From Novosphingobium flavum (GTDB taxonomy: Bacteria > Pseudomonadota > Alphaproteobacteria > Sphingomonadales > Sphingomonadaceae), in the NCBI RefSeq assembly GCF_014230315.1, contig NZ_JACLAW010000006.1, positions 234,875-298,874 of the forward strand: a stretch of 64,000 bases of DNA. The letters run 5' to 3'. The translations under genes were made by a program, and so were the position numbers. A model generated the notes under the pieces. The model saw nothing but the letters and a program-made list of their open reading frames with translations, did not search any database and was not told where the DNA came from. The stretch's first letter is position 1, and each line of letters starts with the position of its first letter. Shown here in pieces: positions 15,998-25,501 of this stretch.

Positions 15998-16846
15998 TCA
16001 GCGCGCCGGCTTGATCACCGCCGGGCGCAGGCTGGTCCATGCCCGGCCCGAACGCAAGGCCCCCCACCAGGTCAGCGGGTTCAGCGTCTCGGTGCCGTTG
16101 AGCGAGAAGGTGATGAACTCGGCCCGCCCGCCGATGTCGGACAGCGGAACCGGCCCGCCAAGACCATTCTCCCACAGCGGAGCGCGGCTGTCGGCCGAAT
16201 GGTCGCGGTTGTCGCCCATCAGGAAGACGTGGCCCGCCGGCACGGTGATCTCGTCCACGTTGTCGAGATCCTGGTTCATGTGGTCGATGATCTGGTAGGT
16301 CGCGCCATTGGGCAAGGTCTCGCGGAAGGTCGGCAGCTCATAGACCTCCTGCCCGTTGGGCAGGCGCTGGCGATATTCCGCGAAGGCGTCGTAGCACGGC
16401 GCCCCGTCGCAGGAGAGCGCATCGTCCGACGGGATCTGCACTGGCGGCTCCACGGTCTGCGGCACCGGCTTGCCGTTGAGCACGATCTGGCCGTTCACCA
16501 CCGCGATCCGGTCGCCGGGCAGGGCGACTACGCGCTTGATCAGGTCGTCGGTCCGGTTGGGCGGCACCACGATTACGATGTCGCCATATTCGGGGGTCGC
16601 GCCCATCACCCGCCCGGTCCCGCGCGGCAGCACGTGGAACGAGGCCGAGGACCAGTTCCAGCCATAGGGCCACTTGGAAACCACCAGCCGGTCGCCAACC
16701 AGCAGGTTGGGCATCATCGAGATCGAGGGGATGTAGAACGGCTTGGCCACCAGCGAGTGGAACGCGACCACCGCCAGCAGCATCAGCACCAGGCCGCGCA
16801 GTTCCGCCAGCCAGTCGATGCCCTTCTTGTCCGTGGATCCGGTCAC
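15998..16846 (-). CDS. lepB: Signal peptidase I
   Basis: A 282-residue inner-membrane serine/lysine protease cleaving signal peptides of exported proteins. GTG start at 16846 with AGGA six bases upstream. One transmembrane helix spans about 15-35. The nucleophile Ser lies in Ile-Pro-Ser-Ile-Ser-Met-Met-Pro near residue 40, the general base Lys in Leu-Ile-Lys-Arg-Val-Val-Ala-Leu-Pro-Gly-Asp near 105, and Gly-Asp-Asn-Arg-Asp-His-Ser-Ala-Asp-Ser near 215. An insertion of about 50 residues between the last two boxes contains a Cys pair. It belongs to the pyrE-pdxJ-acpS-lepB operon; the usual rnc-era follow-on is absent here. Confidence 0.96.
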   Translation of the reverse strand: MTGSTDKKGIDWLAELRGLVLMLLAVVAFHSLVAKPFYIPSISMMPNLLVGDRLVVSKWPYGWNWSSASFHVLPRGTGRVMGATPEYGDIVIVVPPNRTDDLIKRVVALPGDRIAVVNGQIVLNGKPVPQTVEPPVQIPSDDALSCDGAPCYDAFAEYRQRLPNGQEVYELPTFRETLPNGATYQIIDHMNQDLDNVDEITVPAGHVFLMGDNRDHSADSRAPLWENGLGGPVPLSDIGGRAEFITFSLNGTETLNPLTWWGALRSGRAWTSLRPAVIKPAR

Positions 16847-16876
16847 GTTGTTCCTGCTTTTCGAAATGGGGGAAAG

Positions 16877-17278
16877 TCAGCGCGGGCGCGCTTCGATGAC
16901 GACAAAGGCCTGGGCCCAGGGATGGTCGTCGGTCAGCGTCAGATGAATCACGGTGTCATGCCCGGCTGGAGTGATCGCGGCAAGGCGCGCCGCCGCTCCG
17001 CCGGTCAGCGCCAGGGTCGGCGCGCCCGACGGCGCGTTGACCACGCCGATGTCCTTCATGAACACGCCGGACTTGAACCCGGTCCCGACCGCCTTGGAAA
17101 AAGCCTCCTTGGCGGCAAATCGCTTGGCATAGGTCCCGGCGCGGGTGAACGGCCGCCGCTCGGCCTTGGCCCGCTCGGTCTCGGTGAAAACGCGGGCGAT
17201 GAACCGTTCGCCATAGCGGTCGAGCGAATTCTGGATTCGCTCGATGTTGCACAGGTCTGAGCCGAGGCCGATGATCAT
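16877..17278 (-). CDS. acpS: Holo-[acyl-carrier-protein] synthase
   Basis: A 133-residue phosphopantetheinyl transferase that moves 4'-phosphopantetheine from CoA to apo-ACP for fatty acid synthesis. It has Met-Ile-Ile-Gly-Leu-Gly-Ser-Asp at the start (catalytic Asp8), a Phe-Thr-Glu-Thr-Glu segment and [10 protein letters not shown] with the metal-binding Glu. ATG 17278 gives the standard N-terminus; an upstream in-frame extension lacks similarity and runs into the palindrome region. Confidence 0.95.
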   Translation of the reverse strand: MIIGLGSDLCNIERIQNSLDRYGERFIARVFTETERAKAERRPFTRAGTYAKRFAAKEAFSKAVGTGFKSGVFMKDIGVVNAPSGAPTLALTGGAAARLAAITPAGHDTVIHLTLTDDHPWAQAFVVIEARPR

Positions 17279-17298
17279 GGGAGTCTCGTGCGTTGTCC

Positions 17299-17405
17299 GG
17301 TCATGCCGGCGGCATGACCTCGCCGGCACCGGCCCGCGCCCCCGGCCCAGCCACCCATCGAGTGTACCCTGTGGGTGGCTGGGCCGGGGGAGCGGGCCGG
17401 TGCCG
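17299..17405. repeat. Two intercistronic inverted repeats between pdxJ and acpS
   Basis: A 9-bp palindrome with 3-base loop (GGTCATGCC-GGC-GGCATGACC) occupies 17299-17319. Next to it, 17324-17357 pairs with 17372-17405 over 34 positions with one mismatch, leaving a 14-base loop. No poly-T follows, so a simple terminator is unlikely. Such a long GC-rich stem between two operon genes could attenuate downstream expression, stabilise mRNA ends, or be a mobile palindromic element. Confidence 0.8.
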
Positions 17406-17435
17406 CCCCCGCCGTGAGGCGGGAAAGAAACACTG

Positions 17436-18182
17436 TCACCGCGCCTCGTCCATCAACTCGCGCATCCGCCGAACCGCCGCATCGAGCCCGGTGAAGATCG
17501 CCTCGCCGATCAGGTAATGGCCGATGTTGAGTTCGGCCAATTGCGGGATCGCCGCGATCGGCTGGACATTGTCATAGGTCAGCCCATGCCCGGCATGCGG
17601 CTCGATCCCGTTCTTGGCGGCCAGCGCGGCCATGTCGGCGATGCGCTTGAGCTCCACCGCGACCGCCTCGCCCCCCCCTGGTTCTTGGCAGGCATGGGCA
17701 TATTCGCCGGTGTGCAGTTCCACCACCGGTGCGCCAAGTTGCATCGCCGCCTCGATCTGCCGCGCTTCCGGCGCGATGAACAGGCTGACGCGAATCCCCG
17801 CGTCCGCCAGCCGCGCCACGATCGGGGCGAGCCGGTTGTGCTGCCCCGCCGCGTCGAGCCCGCCCTCGGTCGTGCGCTCCTCCCGCCGCTCGGGCACGAT
17901 GCAGGCCGCGTGAGGGCGATGGCGCAGTGCGATCTCGACCATCTCGTCGGTCGCCGCCATCTCGAGGTTGAGCGGCAGGTTGGTCGCCGCCTGAATCCGC
18001 GCGAGGTCCTCGTCGCGGATATGGCGGCGATCCTCGCGCAGGTGCGCGGTGATCCCGTCGCCGCCCACCGCGGCCACGATCTCCGCCGCCCGCACCGGAT
18101 CGGGGTGGAGCCCGCCGCGCGCGTTGCGGATTGTGGCAACGTGGTCGATGTTCACGCCCAACCTGAGCTTCGTGCCCGCCAT
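17436..18182 (-). CDS. pdxJ: Pyridoxine 5'-phosphate synthase
   Basis: A 248-residue TIM-barrel enzyme that condenses 1-deoxyxylulose-5-phosphate with 3-amino-2-oxopropyl phosphate in vitamin B6 synthesis. The opening [17 protein letters not shown] is diagnostic, with catalytic Glu in Asn-Leu-Glu-Met-Ala and His-Thr-Gly-Glu-Tyr-Ala near 160. Two adjacent starts exist, GTG 18185 and ATG 18182; GGAG upstream serves either. It lies 27 bases after pyrE across a short TATATATAA stretch. Confidence 0.95.
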   Translation of the reverse strand: MAGTKLRLGVNIDHVATIRNARGGLHPDPVRAAEIVAAVGGDGITAHLREDRRHIRDEDLARIQAATNLPLNLEMAATDEMVEIALRHRPHAACIVPERREERTTEGGLDAAGQHNRLAPIVARLADAGIRVSLFIAPEARQIEAAMQLGAPVVELHTGEYAHACQEPGGGEAVAVELKRIADMAALAAKNGIEPHAGHGLTYDNVQPIAAIPQLAELNIGHYLIGEAIFTGLDAAVRRMRELMDEAR

Positions 18183-18209
18183 CACGGCCGACTCCTTATA
18201 TATAAAGTC

Positions 18210-18794
18210 TCAGGGCTGGGCCCGGCTGCCCGGCTTGATCGCCGGGATTGCGGCCAGCTCGGCGGGAACCTCGTCCGGGGCATAGGTCGGGAAGTTGAGC
18301 GCGATCAGGGCGGTGAAGGGAACGCCAAGGTCCACCGTTCCGCCGGTGCGGTCGACCAGAGCGGCCGCCGCGATCACCTCGGCCCCGGCCTCCTCGATCG
18401 CCTTGATCGCCTCGCGGCTCGACAGGCCGGTCGTGACCACGTCCTCGACCATCAGCACCTTGTCGCCGGGCTCGAGGGCAAACCCCCGGCGCAGCTCGAA
18501 GGTCCCGGTCGGGCGCTCGACGAACAGGGCCTCGACCCCCAGGGCACGGCCCATCTCGTGGCCGATGATCACCCCGCCCATGGCCGGCGAGACCACCTTG
18601 GTGATCTGCTTCCTGAGGTCGCGCGGCAGCGCCGCGGCCAGGGCCACGGCGAGCCGTCCGGCCCGGTCAGGGTTCATCAGCACGCGGGCGCACTGCAGAT
18701 AGCGCGCGGTGTGCCGCCCCGAGGAAAGCAGGAAATGCCCCTCGAGCAATGCCTTGCTGGCGCGGAATTCGGCCAGAACCTCTTCGTCCTGCAT
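18210..18794 (-). CDS. pyrE: Orotate phosphoribosyltransferase
   Basis: A 194-residue PRTase that joins orotate and PRPP to form OMP in pyrimidine synthesis. The PRPP-binding loop Val-Leu-Met-Val-Glu-Asp-Val-Val-Thr-Thr-Gly lies near residue 115, and Pro-Ala-Met-Gly-Gly-Val near 70. ATG 18794 gives the usual N-terminus. First gene of the pyrE-pdxJ-acpS-lepB operon. The 200-base region to the divergent oxidase operon (18795-18994) must hold promoters for both; it includes a run of As and a CGTATAGG -10-like box, but I cannot assign exact sites. Confidence 0.94.
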   Translation of the reverse strand: MQDEEVLAEFRASKALLEGHFLLSSGRHTARYLQCARVLMNPDRAGRLAVALAAALPRDLRKQITKVVSPAMGGVIIGHEMGRALGVEALFVERPTGTFELRRGFALEPGDKVLMVEDVVTTGLSSREAIKAIEEAGAEVIAAAALVDRTGGTVDLGVPFTALIALNFPTYAPDEVPAELAAIPAIKPGSRAQP

Positions 18795-18994
18795 GGGACG
18801 GATGACTCCTTCTGATTCTACAACAGGTCGCGGCGCGTCGTTTTGCGCCTGCTCAAAAAAACCCCCTAGAGGCGCTTGAGGTGCCCCGCAAGCGCGCGTA
18901 TAGGCCCTCCAAACTGTGCCTCCCGGGGGCGAGAGGGGGCCGTTTTCCAACGTGGGTCTCTCGCCGCCATAGGAAAAGCGAAAGCGCAAGACAG

Positions 18995-20026
18995 ATGATT
19001 TTTGCCGAAAAGGCCCGCCGCGCGGGATCGGTCGTCATGGCCCTCGGACTTTCCCTCACGGCGCTGCCCCGGGCGGCATTTGCCCAAGCTGCGGAAGCTG
19101 CCGCGGAAGCAACCGCCGCCGCCACCGAAGCCGCCGGCAATGCTGCGGCCAAGGCCGGCAGCTACGTTCCGATGAAGCCGGTTCCGGGCATCGGTCAGCC
19201 GATCGACGGCGCCTATGGCTTCCAGGAGCAGTTCTCGCCCAACGGCCACTATGCGCTGTGGATGCACAACGCGATCCTGATGCCGATCATCACGATCATC
19301 AGCCTGTTCGTGCTCGGGCTCCTGATGTGGGTCGCCTATCGCTACCGCACGGCCAAGAATCCGGTCGCCTCGCGCACCAGCCACAACACCCTGATCGAAG
19401 TGATCTGGACCCTCGTCCCGGTCCTCATCCTCGTCGGCATCGCGATTCCCTCGATCAGCCTGCTTGCCAAGCAGTACAAGCCGGCCCCGGAAAACGCCCT
19501 GACCATCAAGGCCACCGGCAACCAGTGGTTCTGGACCTACGGCTACCCGGACAACGGCGGCTTCGAGGTGATCTCGAACATGCTGCCCGATGAAGAGGCC
19601 GTGAAGCGCGGCGAACCCGCCAAGCTCGGGGTCGACAACCGCCTGGTCCTGCCGGTCGGCGAACCGATCCGCCTGCAGACAACCGGCGCCGACGTGATCC
19701 ACTCGTTCGCCGTGCCCTCGCTGTGGTTCAAGCTCGACGCCGTCCCCGGCCGGATCAACGAGAAGGTCCTCTTCATCGAAAAGCCGGGCGTTTACTACGG
19801 CCAGTGCTCGGAACTGTGCGGCGCCCGCCACGGCTACATGCCGATCGCGATCGAGGCCCTGCCGCGCGACAAGTTCAACGCCTGGGTCCTGGCCCAGGGC
19901 GGTGAACTCGACCACCAGCCCAAGCCCGCTGCCGCTCCGGCCGCCGCTGCCGCTCCGGCTGCTGCCGCGACCGAGGCCGCCACGGCTGAAGCCGCCGCCA
20001 CCGAATCCGCGGCGCCCGCCGCCTGA
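18995..20026 (+). CDS. ctaC: Cytochrome c oxidase subunit II
   Basis: A 343-residue subunit II of an aa3-type oxidase. A signal peptide (about 1-31) and Ala-rich linker are followed by two transmembrane helices (about 90-115 and 130-155) and a periplasmic cupredoxin domain with the CuA motif Cys-Ser-Glu-Leu-Cys-Gly-Ala-Arg-His followed by Gly-Tyr-Met. It accepts electrons from cytochrome c. The C-terminal 35 residues are an Ala/Pro/Glu tail of low complexity, not part of the domain. First gene of the oxidase operon. Confidence 0.96.
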   Translation: MIFAEKARRAGSVVMALGLSLTALPRAAFAQAAEAAAEATAAATEAAGNAAAKAGSYVPMKPVPGIGQPIDGAYGFQEQFSPNGHYALWMHNAILMPIITIISLFVLGLLMWVAYRYRTAKNPVASRTSHNTLIEVIWTLVPVLILVGIAIPSISLLAKQYKPAPENALTIKATGNQWFWTYGYPDNGGFEVISNMLPDEEAVKRGEPAKLGVDNRLVLPVGEPIRLQTTGADVIHSFAVPSLWFKLDAVPGRINEKVLFIEKPGVYYGQCSELCGARHGYMPIAIEALPRDKFNAWVLAQGGELDHQPKPAAAPAAAAAPAAAATEAATAEAAATESAAPAA

Positions 20027-20056
20027 TCTCGCTCAGAAAGACGAGGCAACCACACC

Positions 20057-21748
20057 ATGGCTACCACCGCTGAGACCTTCCAGGCGCACGGCGACGCGCA
20101 CGACCATGCGCACGACCATGATCACAAGCCGGCCTTCTTCGCCCGCTGGTTCATGTCGACCAATCACAAGGACATCGGCACGCTCTACCTGATCTTCGCG
20201 ATCTTCGCGGGGATCATCGGCGGCGCCGTTTCGGGCCTGATGCGGCTCGAGCTCGAACAGCCGGGCATCCAGTACCTCACCCTGTGGGCGACCTGGTTCG
20301 ACGGCAAGCCGGCCGAAATGAACACCGCGCTCCACCTGTGGAACGTGCTGATCACCGCGCACGGCCTGATCATGGTGTTCTTCATGGTCATGCCGGCGAT
20401 CATCGGCGGCTTCGGCAACTGGTTCGTGCCCATCATGATCGGTGCGCCGGACATGGCCTTCCCGCGGATGAACAACATCTCGTTCTGGCTGACCGTCGCC
20501 GGTTTCTGCTCGCTGATGTTCTCGGCCTTCGTGCCGGGTGATACGACCGGCCTTGGCGCCGGCATCGGCTGGACCGCCTATGCCCCGCTCTCGACCTACG
20601 GTTCCTCGGGCCCGGCGGTCGACTTCGCGATCTTCTCGCTCCACCTCGCCGGTGCGGGCTCGATCATGGGCGCGATCAACTTCATCACCACCATCCTCAA
20701 CATGCGCGCGCCGGGCATGACCCTGCACAAGATGCCGCTGTTCGTGTGGTCGGTGCTGGTTACCGCCTTCCTGCTTCTGCTCGCGCTGCCGGTTCTGGCC
20801 GCCGCGATCACCATGCTGATCACCGACCGCAACTTCGGCACGACCTTCTTCGACGCCTCGGGCGGCGGTGATCCGGTTCTTTACCAGCACCTGTTCTGGT
20901 TCTTCGGCCACCCCGAAGTGTACATCATGATCCTGCCGGGCTTCGGCATCATCAGCCAGATCATCTCGACCTTCTCGAAGAAGCCGGTCTTCGGCTACCT
21001 CGGCATGGCCTATGCGATGGTCGCGATCGGCGTCGTGGGCTTCATCGTCTGGGCTCACCACATGTACACCACCGGTCTTTCGGTGAACACGAAGATGTAC
21101 TTTACCGCGGCGACCATGGTCATCGCGGTCCCCACCGGCATCAAGATCTTCTCGTGGATCGCGACGATGTGGGGCGGCAGCCTGTCGTTCAAGGCCCCGA
21201 TGGTCTGGGCGATCGGCTTCATCTTCCTCTTCACCGTCGGCGGCGTCACCGGTGTCGTCCTCTCCAACGGCGGCATCGACGACAATCTCCAGGACACCTA
21301 TTACGTCGTGGCGCACTTCCACTACGTGCTGTCGCTGGGCGCGGTGACCTCGCTCTTCGCGGGCTTCTACTACTGGTTCCCGAAGATGAGCGGGAAGATG
21401 TACTCGGAACTGCTGGCCCACATCCACTTCTGGGTGTTCTTCGTCGGCGTGAACCTGATCTTCTTCCCGATGCACTTCCTCGGGGCCCAGGGCATGCCGC
21501 GCCGCTATCCCGACTATCCGGCCGCTTACGAGCACTGGAACCATGTCGCGACCGACGGCTACAAGATCATGGCCGTCTCGGTGCTGATCTTCTTCATCAA
21601 CATCGCCTACGCGTTCATCGCCGGCAAGAAGGCCGAAGACAACTACTGGGGCGAAGGCGCGACCACGCTCGAGTGGACCCTGTCGAGCCCGCCGCCGTTC
21701 CACCAGTTCGAAACGCTCCCGGTGATCGAGGATGCGCATCACCACTGA
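20057..21748 (+). CDS. ctaD: Cytochrome c oxidase subunit I
   Basis: A 563-residue haem-copper oxidase subunit I with twelve predicted transmembrane helices, starting with a His/Asp-rich cytoplasmic tail. The CuB/His-Tyr region His-Pro-Glu-Val-Tyr is present, as are Trp-Ala-His-His-Met-Tyr-Thr and the haem-ligand segment Ala-His-Phe-His-Tyr-Val. The Glu of the D channel (Glu in [10 protein letters not shown]) and Lys-channel residues indicate an A-type oxidase. It pumps protons while reducing oxygen. A strong terminator follows. Confidence 0.97.
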   Translation: MATTAETFQAHGDAHDHAHDHDHKPAFFARWFMSTNHKDIGTLYLIFAIFAGIIGGAVSGLMRLELEQPGIQYLTLWATWFDGKPAEMNTALHLWNVLITAHGLIMVFFMVMPAIIGGFGNWFVPIMIGAPDMAFPRMNNISFWLTVAGFCSLMFSAFVPGDTTGLGAGIGWTAYAPLSTYGSSGPAVDFAIFSLHLAGAGSIMGAINFITTILNMRAPGMTLHKMPLFVWSVLVTAFLLLLALPVLAAAITMLITDRNFGTTFFDASGGGDPVLYQHLFWFFGHPEVYIMILPGFGIISQIISTFSKKPVFGYLGMAYAMVAIGVVGFIVWAHHMYTTGLSVNTKMYFTAATMVIAVPTGIKIFSWIATMWGGSLSFKAPMVWAIGFIFLFTVGGVTGVVLSNGGIDDNLQDTYYVVAHFHYVLSLGAVTSLFAGFYYWFPKMSGKMYSELLAHIHFWVFFVGVNLIFFPMHFLGAQGMPRRYPDYPAAYEHWNHVATDGYKIMAVSVLIFFINIAYAFIAGKKAEDNYWGEGATTLEWTLSSPPPFHQFETLPVIEDAHHH

Positions 21749-21775
21749 TCCCGGCCGAAAGGCCTGATCACGAAG

Positions 21776-21803
21776 GGCCCCGGGGGAAACTCCGGGGCCT
21801 TTT
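21776..21803 (+). terminator. Rho-independent terminator after ctaD
   Basis: GGCCCCGG at 21776-21783 pairs with CCGGGGCC at 21792-21799 across an 8-base loop, followed by TTTT and a pyrimidine-rich stretch. It probably ends most coxB-ctaD transcripts, so ctaB onward would be expressed from read-through or from a promoter in 21804-21847. Confidence 0.75.
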
Positions 21804-21847
21804 CCTTGCCCTTCCAACTTCCCCCGCACCGGCCTATAGGCCGGGCC

Positions 21848-22789
21848 GTGACTCAGTCCGCTCCCACCCCGGCCGCCCAGGGCCTGCCGCTTCCCGCCGA
21901 ATGGCGCGATTTCTTCGCGCTGACCAAGCCGCGCGTGATGAGCCTGGTGATCTTCACCGGCCTGTGCGGACTGCTGGCTGCGCCCGAGCCGATCCATCCG
22001 GTGATCGGCTTCACCACGATCCTGTGCATCGCGCTGGGCGCGGGCGGTGCCGCCGCGCTCAACCAGTGGTGGGAGGCCGACCTCGACGCCGGGATGCGCC
22101 GCACCCGCAACCGGCCGCTCCCGGCCGGACGGATGGACCGGACCAGCGCCCGCGATTTCGGCGTCGGCCTTTCGGCCGGCTCGGTCCTGGTCATGGGCCT
22201 GGCCGTCGGCTGGCTTGCCGGGTTAATCCTCGCCATCTCGATCGTCTATTATGCCGTGATCTACACGATCTGGCTCAAGCCGCGCACGCCGCAGAACATC
22301 GTGATCGGCGGCGGGGCAGGGGCCTTCCCCCCGCTGATCGGCTGGGTCGCGGCCACCGGCCACATCACGCTGATGCCGGTCGTGCTCTTCGCGATCATCT
22401 TCATGTGGACCCCGCCGCACTTCTGGGCGCTCGCCCTGTTCGTGCAGTCGGACTATGCCAAGGTCGGCATCCCGATGCTCCCGGTCGTCGCCGGAGAGAC
22501 CGTGACGCGCCGCCAGATCATGATCTATGCCGTCCTGCTGCTGCCGCTCACCCTGGTGCCGTGCCTGATCGCCAAGAGCCTAGGCGGGGCCGGGCTGGTC
22601 TACGGGGTGGCCGCCGCCGTCCTGTCCACGGCCTTCCTCGCGCTCTCGGTCCGGGTCGGCCTGCGCCGCCGGTCGGGCGAGGACGATTCGATGAAGCCCG
22701 AAAAGCAGCTGTTCGGCTATTCGGTGCTCTATCTTTTCGCGCTGTTCGCGGCGCTGGTTGCCGATCGCTGGCTGCTGGTGCAGGGGTGA
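21848..22789 (+). CDS. ctaB: Protoheme IX farnesyltransferase (haem O synthase)
   Basis: A 313-residue UbiA-superfamily membrane enzyme that adds a farnesyl group to haem B, making haem O for the oxidase. GTG 21848 is the likely start; the upstream ATG extension is atypical. The prenyl-diphosphate motif [12 protein letters not shown] lies near residue 75, followed by Arg-Thr-Arg-Asn-Arg-Pro-Leu. Several transmembrane helices follow. A palindrome CCGGCCTATAGGCCGG (21829-21844) lies just upstream and could include a -10-like TATAGG. Confidence 0.95.
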   Translation: MTQSAPTPAAQGLPLPAEWRDFFALTKPRVMSLVIFTGLCGLLAAPEPIHPVIGFTTILCIALGAGGAAALNQWWEADLDAGMRRTRNRPLPAGRMDRTSARDFGVGLSAGSVLVMGLAVGWLAGLILAISIVYYAVIYTIWLKPRTPQNIVIGGGAGAFPPLIGWVAATGHITLMPVVLFAIIFMWTPPHFWALALFVQSDYAKVGIPMLPVVAGETVTRRQIMIYAVLLLPLTLVPCLIAKSLGGAGLVYGVAAAVLSTAFLALSVRVGLRRRSGEDDSMKPEKQLFGYSVLYLFALFAALVADRWLLVQG

Positions 22790-22794
22790 GCGCG

Positions 22795-22941
22795 ATGACC
22801 GACACCCCCGATCCCGAATCGCCCGAATACATGGAACGCCGCAAGCAGGTGATCCGCCAGCGCAACGTGGCGACGGCGCTGGTCCTCGGCTTCTTCGTCG
22901 TGCTGTTCTTCGCGATCACCATCGTCAAGATGAAGATCTGA
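22795..22941 (+). CDS. Small oxidase-operon membrane protein (CoxF-like)
   Basis: A 48-residue protein from ATG 22795 with a charged N-terminus (Asp/Glu/Arg) and one transmembrane helix (about 28-46) ending Lys-Met-Lys-Ile. It sits exactly between ctaB and ctaG, where many alphaproteobacteria carry a short CoxF-type protein thought to help oxidase assembly. No motif proves the function. The ATG is five bases from the ctaB stop, and the ctaG start follows two bases after its stop. Confidence 0.75.
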   Translation: MTDTPDPESPEYMERRKQVIRQRNVATALVLGFFVVLFFAITIVKMKI

Positions 22942-22943
22942 CC

Positions 22944-23567
22944 ATGCACGCCGCCCCGGCCGAGCTTTCGCAGCGCAACCGTAGGGTCGGGCTCTACGCC
23001 CTGCTCGCCGCGCTCGCCATGCTCGGCCTCGGCTATGCCTCGGTCCCGCTCTATCGCCTGTTTTGCCAGGTCACCGGTTTCCAGGGCACGACCCAGCGCG
23101 TCTCCGCGGCCCAGGCTGCCAGCGTCAAGGTTGCCGCCGCGACCATGTCGATCCGCTTCGACGGCAATACCGACCGCGACCTGCCGTGGGAGTTCAAGCC
23201 CCAGCAAGTGACGCAGACGGTGCGGCTGGGTGAGCGTAACCTCGCGATCTTCACCGCGAAGAACCTCTCCAACCGGCCGATCGTCGGTCGCGCCAGCTAC
23301 AATGTCTCGCCGGACGACGCGGGCAAGTTCTTCAACAAGGTCCAGTGCTTCTGCTTCACCGAGCAGACCCTCGAGCCGGGGCAGGAAGTGCGCATGCCGG
23401 TGATCTACTTTGTCGATCCCTCGATCACCAAGGACGAGGACGGCAAGGACATCCGCCAGATCACGCTGAGCTACACCTTCCACGAGGACAAGGACGCCAG
23501 CGCCGATCTCGCCGCGAAGGCGAAGGTCGCATCGAAGGGTCTGGACCGCGCCGGAAACGCGCGATAA
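22944..23567 (+). CDS. ctaG: Cytochrome c oxidase assembly protein CtaG (Cox11)
   Basis: A 207-residue Cox11-type copper chaperone that delivers CuB to subunit I. An N-terminal membrane anchor lies at about 17-35, followed by a periplasmic Ig-like domain containing the copper-binding Cys-Phe-Cys-Phe motif near residue 135, preceded by the conserved Phe-Asn-Lys-Val-Gln. ATG 22944 is two bases after the small gene upstream. Typical family size and operon position. Confidence 0.96.
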   Translation: MHAAPAELSQRNRRVGLYALLAALAMLGLGYASVPLYRLFCQVTGFQGTTQRVSAAQAASVKVAAATMSIRFDGNTDRDLPWEFKPQQVTQTVRLGERNLAIFTAKNLSNRPIVGRASYNVSPDDAGKFFNKVQCFCFTEQTLEPGQEVRMPVIYFVDPSITKDEDGKDIRQITLSYTFHEDKDASADLAAKAKVASKGLDRAGNAR

Positions 23568-23631
23568 GGGGCCACAACAGATTATGGCGCCTGCCCCGCG
23601 CGGCAGGCGTGAAACGGGGAACTGTCAGATC

Positions 23632-24456
23632 ATGGCCGGTACCAAGAACCACGATTATCATATCCTTCCGCCCGATATCGTCCCGCTGCTGAGCACGATC
23701 GGCGCGCTGACCTTCACGTCGGGCATGGTTCTGATGATGCACAAGCTGCCCGGCGGGCACGTCGTGCCCTGGCTGGGCCTCGCCCTGCTGCTGGCCTGCA
23801 TGTTCCAGTGGTTTACCAAGATCGTCCACGAAGCCCATGCCGGCGATCACACCCCGGTGGTGCAGCTGCACCAGCGCTACGGGATGATCCTGTTCATCGC
23901 TTCGGAAGTGATGTTCTTCGTCGGCTGGTTCTGGGCCTTCTTCGATTTCTCGCTGTTCCCCAGCAAGATCGCGGCCGAAGTGGTCGGCGGGCAGTGGCCG
24001 CCCAAGGCGATCGAAGCGGTGATCAATGCCTGGGATCTTCCGCTGCTCAACACGCTGATCCTGCTCTGCTCGGGCACCACGCTGACCTGGTCGCACCACG
24101 CCCTGATCCACGGGGACCGTGATAGCGCCAAGAAGGGGCTGTGGCTGACCATCATCCTCGGCGTGCTGTTCACCTCGATCCAGGCCTACGAATATATCCA
24201 TGCGCCGTTCCCCTTCGGGAAGAACACCTATGGCTCGGCCTTCTACATGGCGACCGGCTTCCACGGCTTCCACGTCATCGTCGGCACGATCTTCCTGCTC
24301 GTCTGCCTGAAGCGCATGTACAACGGCGACTTCACGCCTCGCCAGCACTTCGGCTTCGAAGCGGCGGCGTGGTACTGGCACTTCGTCGACGTCGTCTGGC
24401 TGTTCCTGTTCGTCTGCATCTACGTCTGGGGCAACTGGGGCGCGGTCATTGAGTAA
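23632..24456 (+). CDS. ctaE: Cytochrome c oxidase subunit III
   Basis: A 274-residue subunit III with seven predicted transmembrane helices. It starts Met-Ala-Gly-Thr-Lys-Asn-His-Asp-Tyr-His-Ile-Leu-Pro. The conserved Glu in Ser-Glu-Val-Met-Phe-Phe near residue 90, and the Ala-Thr-Gly-Phe-His-Gly-Phe-His-Val motif near 205, are present. Subunit III stabilises the catalytic core. ATG 23632 is preferred over 23584 since the shorter product begins at the conserved region. Confidence 0.96.
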   Translation: MAGTKNHDYHILPPDIVPLLSTIGALTFTSGMVLMMHKLPGGHVVPWLGLALLLACMFQWFTKIVHEAHAGDHTPVVQLHQRYGMILFIASEVMFFVGWFWAFFDFSLFPSKIAAEVVGGQWPPKAIEAVINAWDLPLLNTLILLCSGTTLTWSHHALIHGDRDSAKKGLWLTIILGVLFTSIQAYEYIHAPFPFGKNTYGSAFYMATGFHGFHVIVGTIFLLVCLKRMYNGDFTPRQHFGFEAAAWYWHFVDVVWLFLFVCIYVWGNWGAVIE

Positions 24457-24471
24457 GGTTGGGATCGAATA

Positions 24472-24888
24472 GTGACCGAACCCGTCCAACCGGACGCAAC
24501 GAAGGGGCAGCCTGGCACCGCCAAGGCTGCCCTTTTCGGTTGCTGCCCCCGCTGCGGCGCGCGCACCCTGTTCGCGGGCTATGCGAAGTTCGCCGACCGC
24601 TGCCGCGCCTGCGGGCTCGACTTCACCCGCTTCAACGTGGGCGATGGTCCCGCTGCCTTCCTCACCCTCGTCATCGGCACGCTGGTAACGGGCCTTGCGA
24701 TCTGGCTCGAACTGGCGGCCAGCCCGCCGTTCTGGGTCCACGCCGTGCTCTGGGTCCCGCTCACCGCGCTCTGCGTGCTGGGCGGCCTGCGCGGCACCAA
24801 GGCATGGCTGCTACAGGCCGAATACCGCCGGCACGCCAAGGAAGCCGTGAACGAGGACTGGACGATCACGCCGAAAGACGGCGAATGA
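24472..24888 (+). CDS. DUF983 zinc-ribbon membrane protein
   Basis: A 138-residue protein with GTG start. A Cys-Cys-Pro-Arg-Cys-Gly zinc-ribbon pair and Cys-Arg-Ala-Cys-Gly-Leu (residues about 24-47) precede two transmembrane helices (about 60-82 and 88-106). DUF983 proteins commonly lie in cytochrome oxidase operons between subunit III and surf1, suggesting an assembly role that is not biochemically established. Its TGA overlaps the surf1 ATG as ATGA. Confidence 0.9.
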   Translation: MTEPVQPDATKGQPGTAKAALFGCCPRCGARTLFAGYAKFADRCRACGLDFTRFNVGDGPAAFLTLVIGTLVTGLAIWLELAASPPFWVHAVLWVPLTALCVLGGLRGTKAWLLQAEYRRHAKEAVNEDWTITPKDGE

Positions 24889-25454
24889 CCCGCAGGATCC
24901 CCATCATCCCGACCGCGATCGTCCTGATCGCCGCCGCGATCATGGTCCGTCTCGGCTTCTGGCAGCTCGACCGTCTGGCCCAGAAGCAGGACATGCTCGC
25001 CCGTTTCACCGCGGCAGAGGCTGACCGCACGGTTCATCCATGGCCGCGCGGTGGGATCGCTCCCCTTGGTTACACCCGGTTGCAGCTGGAATGCCGTTCG
25101 GCCGGTCCGGCCCAGCCCGAAGCGGGCCGCAGCGCCAGCGGCCAATCAGGCTGGGCGCAGGTGGTGCAATGCGCGACGCCGGAAGGGGCGAAGGCGCGCA
25201 TCGTACTGGGCTGGTCCAGCCAGCCAGCGCCGGCAACGTGGCAAGGCGGGGCGGTGACGGGAACCTTCGTTCCCAAGGGCGAAGACGTTCTGGTCTATGC
25301 CGATCCCCCGCTCGCCGGCCTCCAGCCCAATGCCCGGCCCGACCCGCGCGACATTCCCAACAACCACCTGGCCTATGCCGTGCAGTGGTTCCTCTTCGCC
25401 GCCATCGCCGTGATCATCTACGCCCTCGCGCTGAGGAAGCGCCTGCGCGGTTAG
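24885..25454 (+). CDS. SURF1 family oxidase assembly protein
   Basis: A 189-residue protein with transmembrane helices at both ends (about 6-22 and 165-183), as expected for SURF1. The N-terminal Leu-Gly-Phe-Trp-Gln-Leu-Asp-Arg motif and the C-terminal Asn-Asn-His-Leu-Ala-Tyr-Ala-Val-Gln-Trp-Phe motif are both family signatures. SURF1 assists haem a insertion into subunit I. It overlaps the DUF983 gene and closes the oxidase operon. It is shorter than many homologues because the periplasmic domain is reduced. Confidence 0.93.
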   Translation: MTRRIPIIPTAIVLIAAAIMVRLGFWQLDRLAQKQDMLARFTAAEADRTVHPWPRGGIAPLGYTRLQLECRSAGPAQPEAGRSASGQSGWAQVVQCATPEGAKARIVLGWSSQPAPATWQGGAVTGTFVPKGEDVLVYADPPLAGLQPNARPDPRDIPNNHLAYAVQWFLFAAIAVIIYALALRKRLRG

Positions 25455-25501
25455 GTTGTGTCGCCATTTGCAGGCCGCCATGGGCCGAGCGGCGGCATAA
25501 C

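Noticed and set aside
20033..21997. 654-codon minus-strand frame opposite ctaD
   Set aside because: It is the complement of a clearly conserved oxidase gene; high GC creates long open antisense frames.
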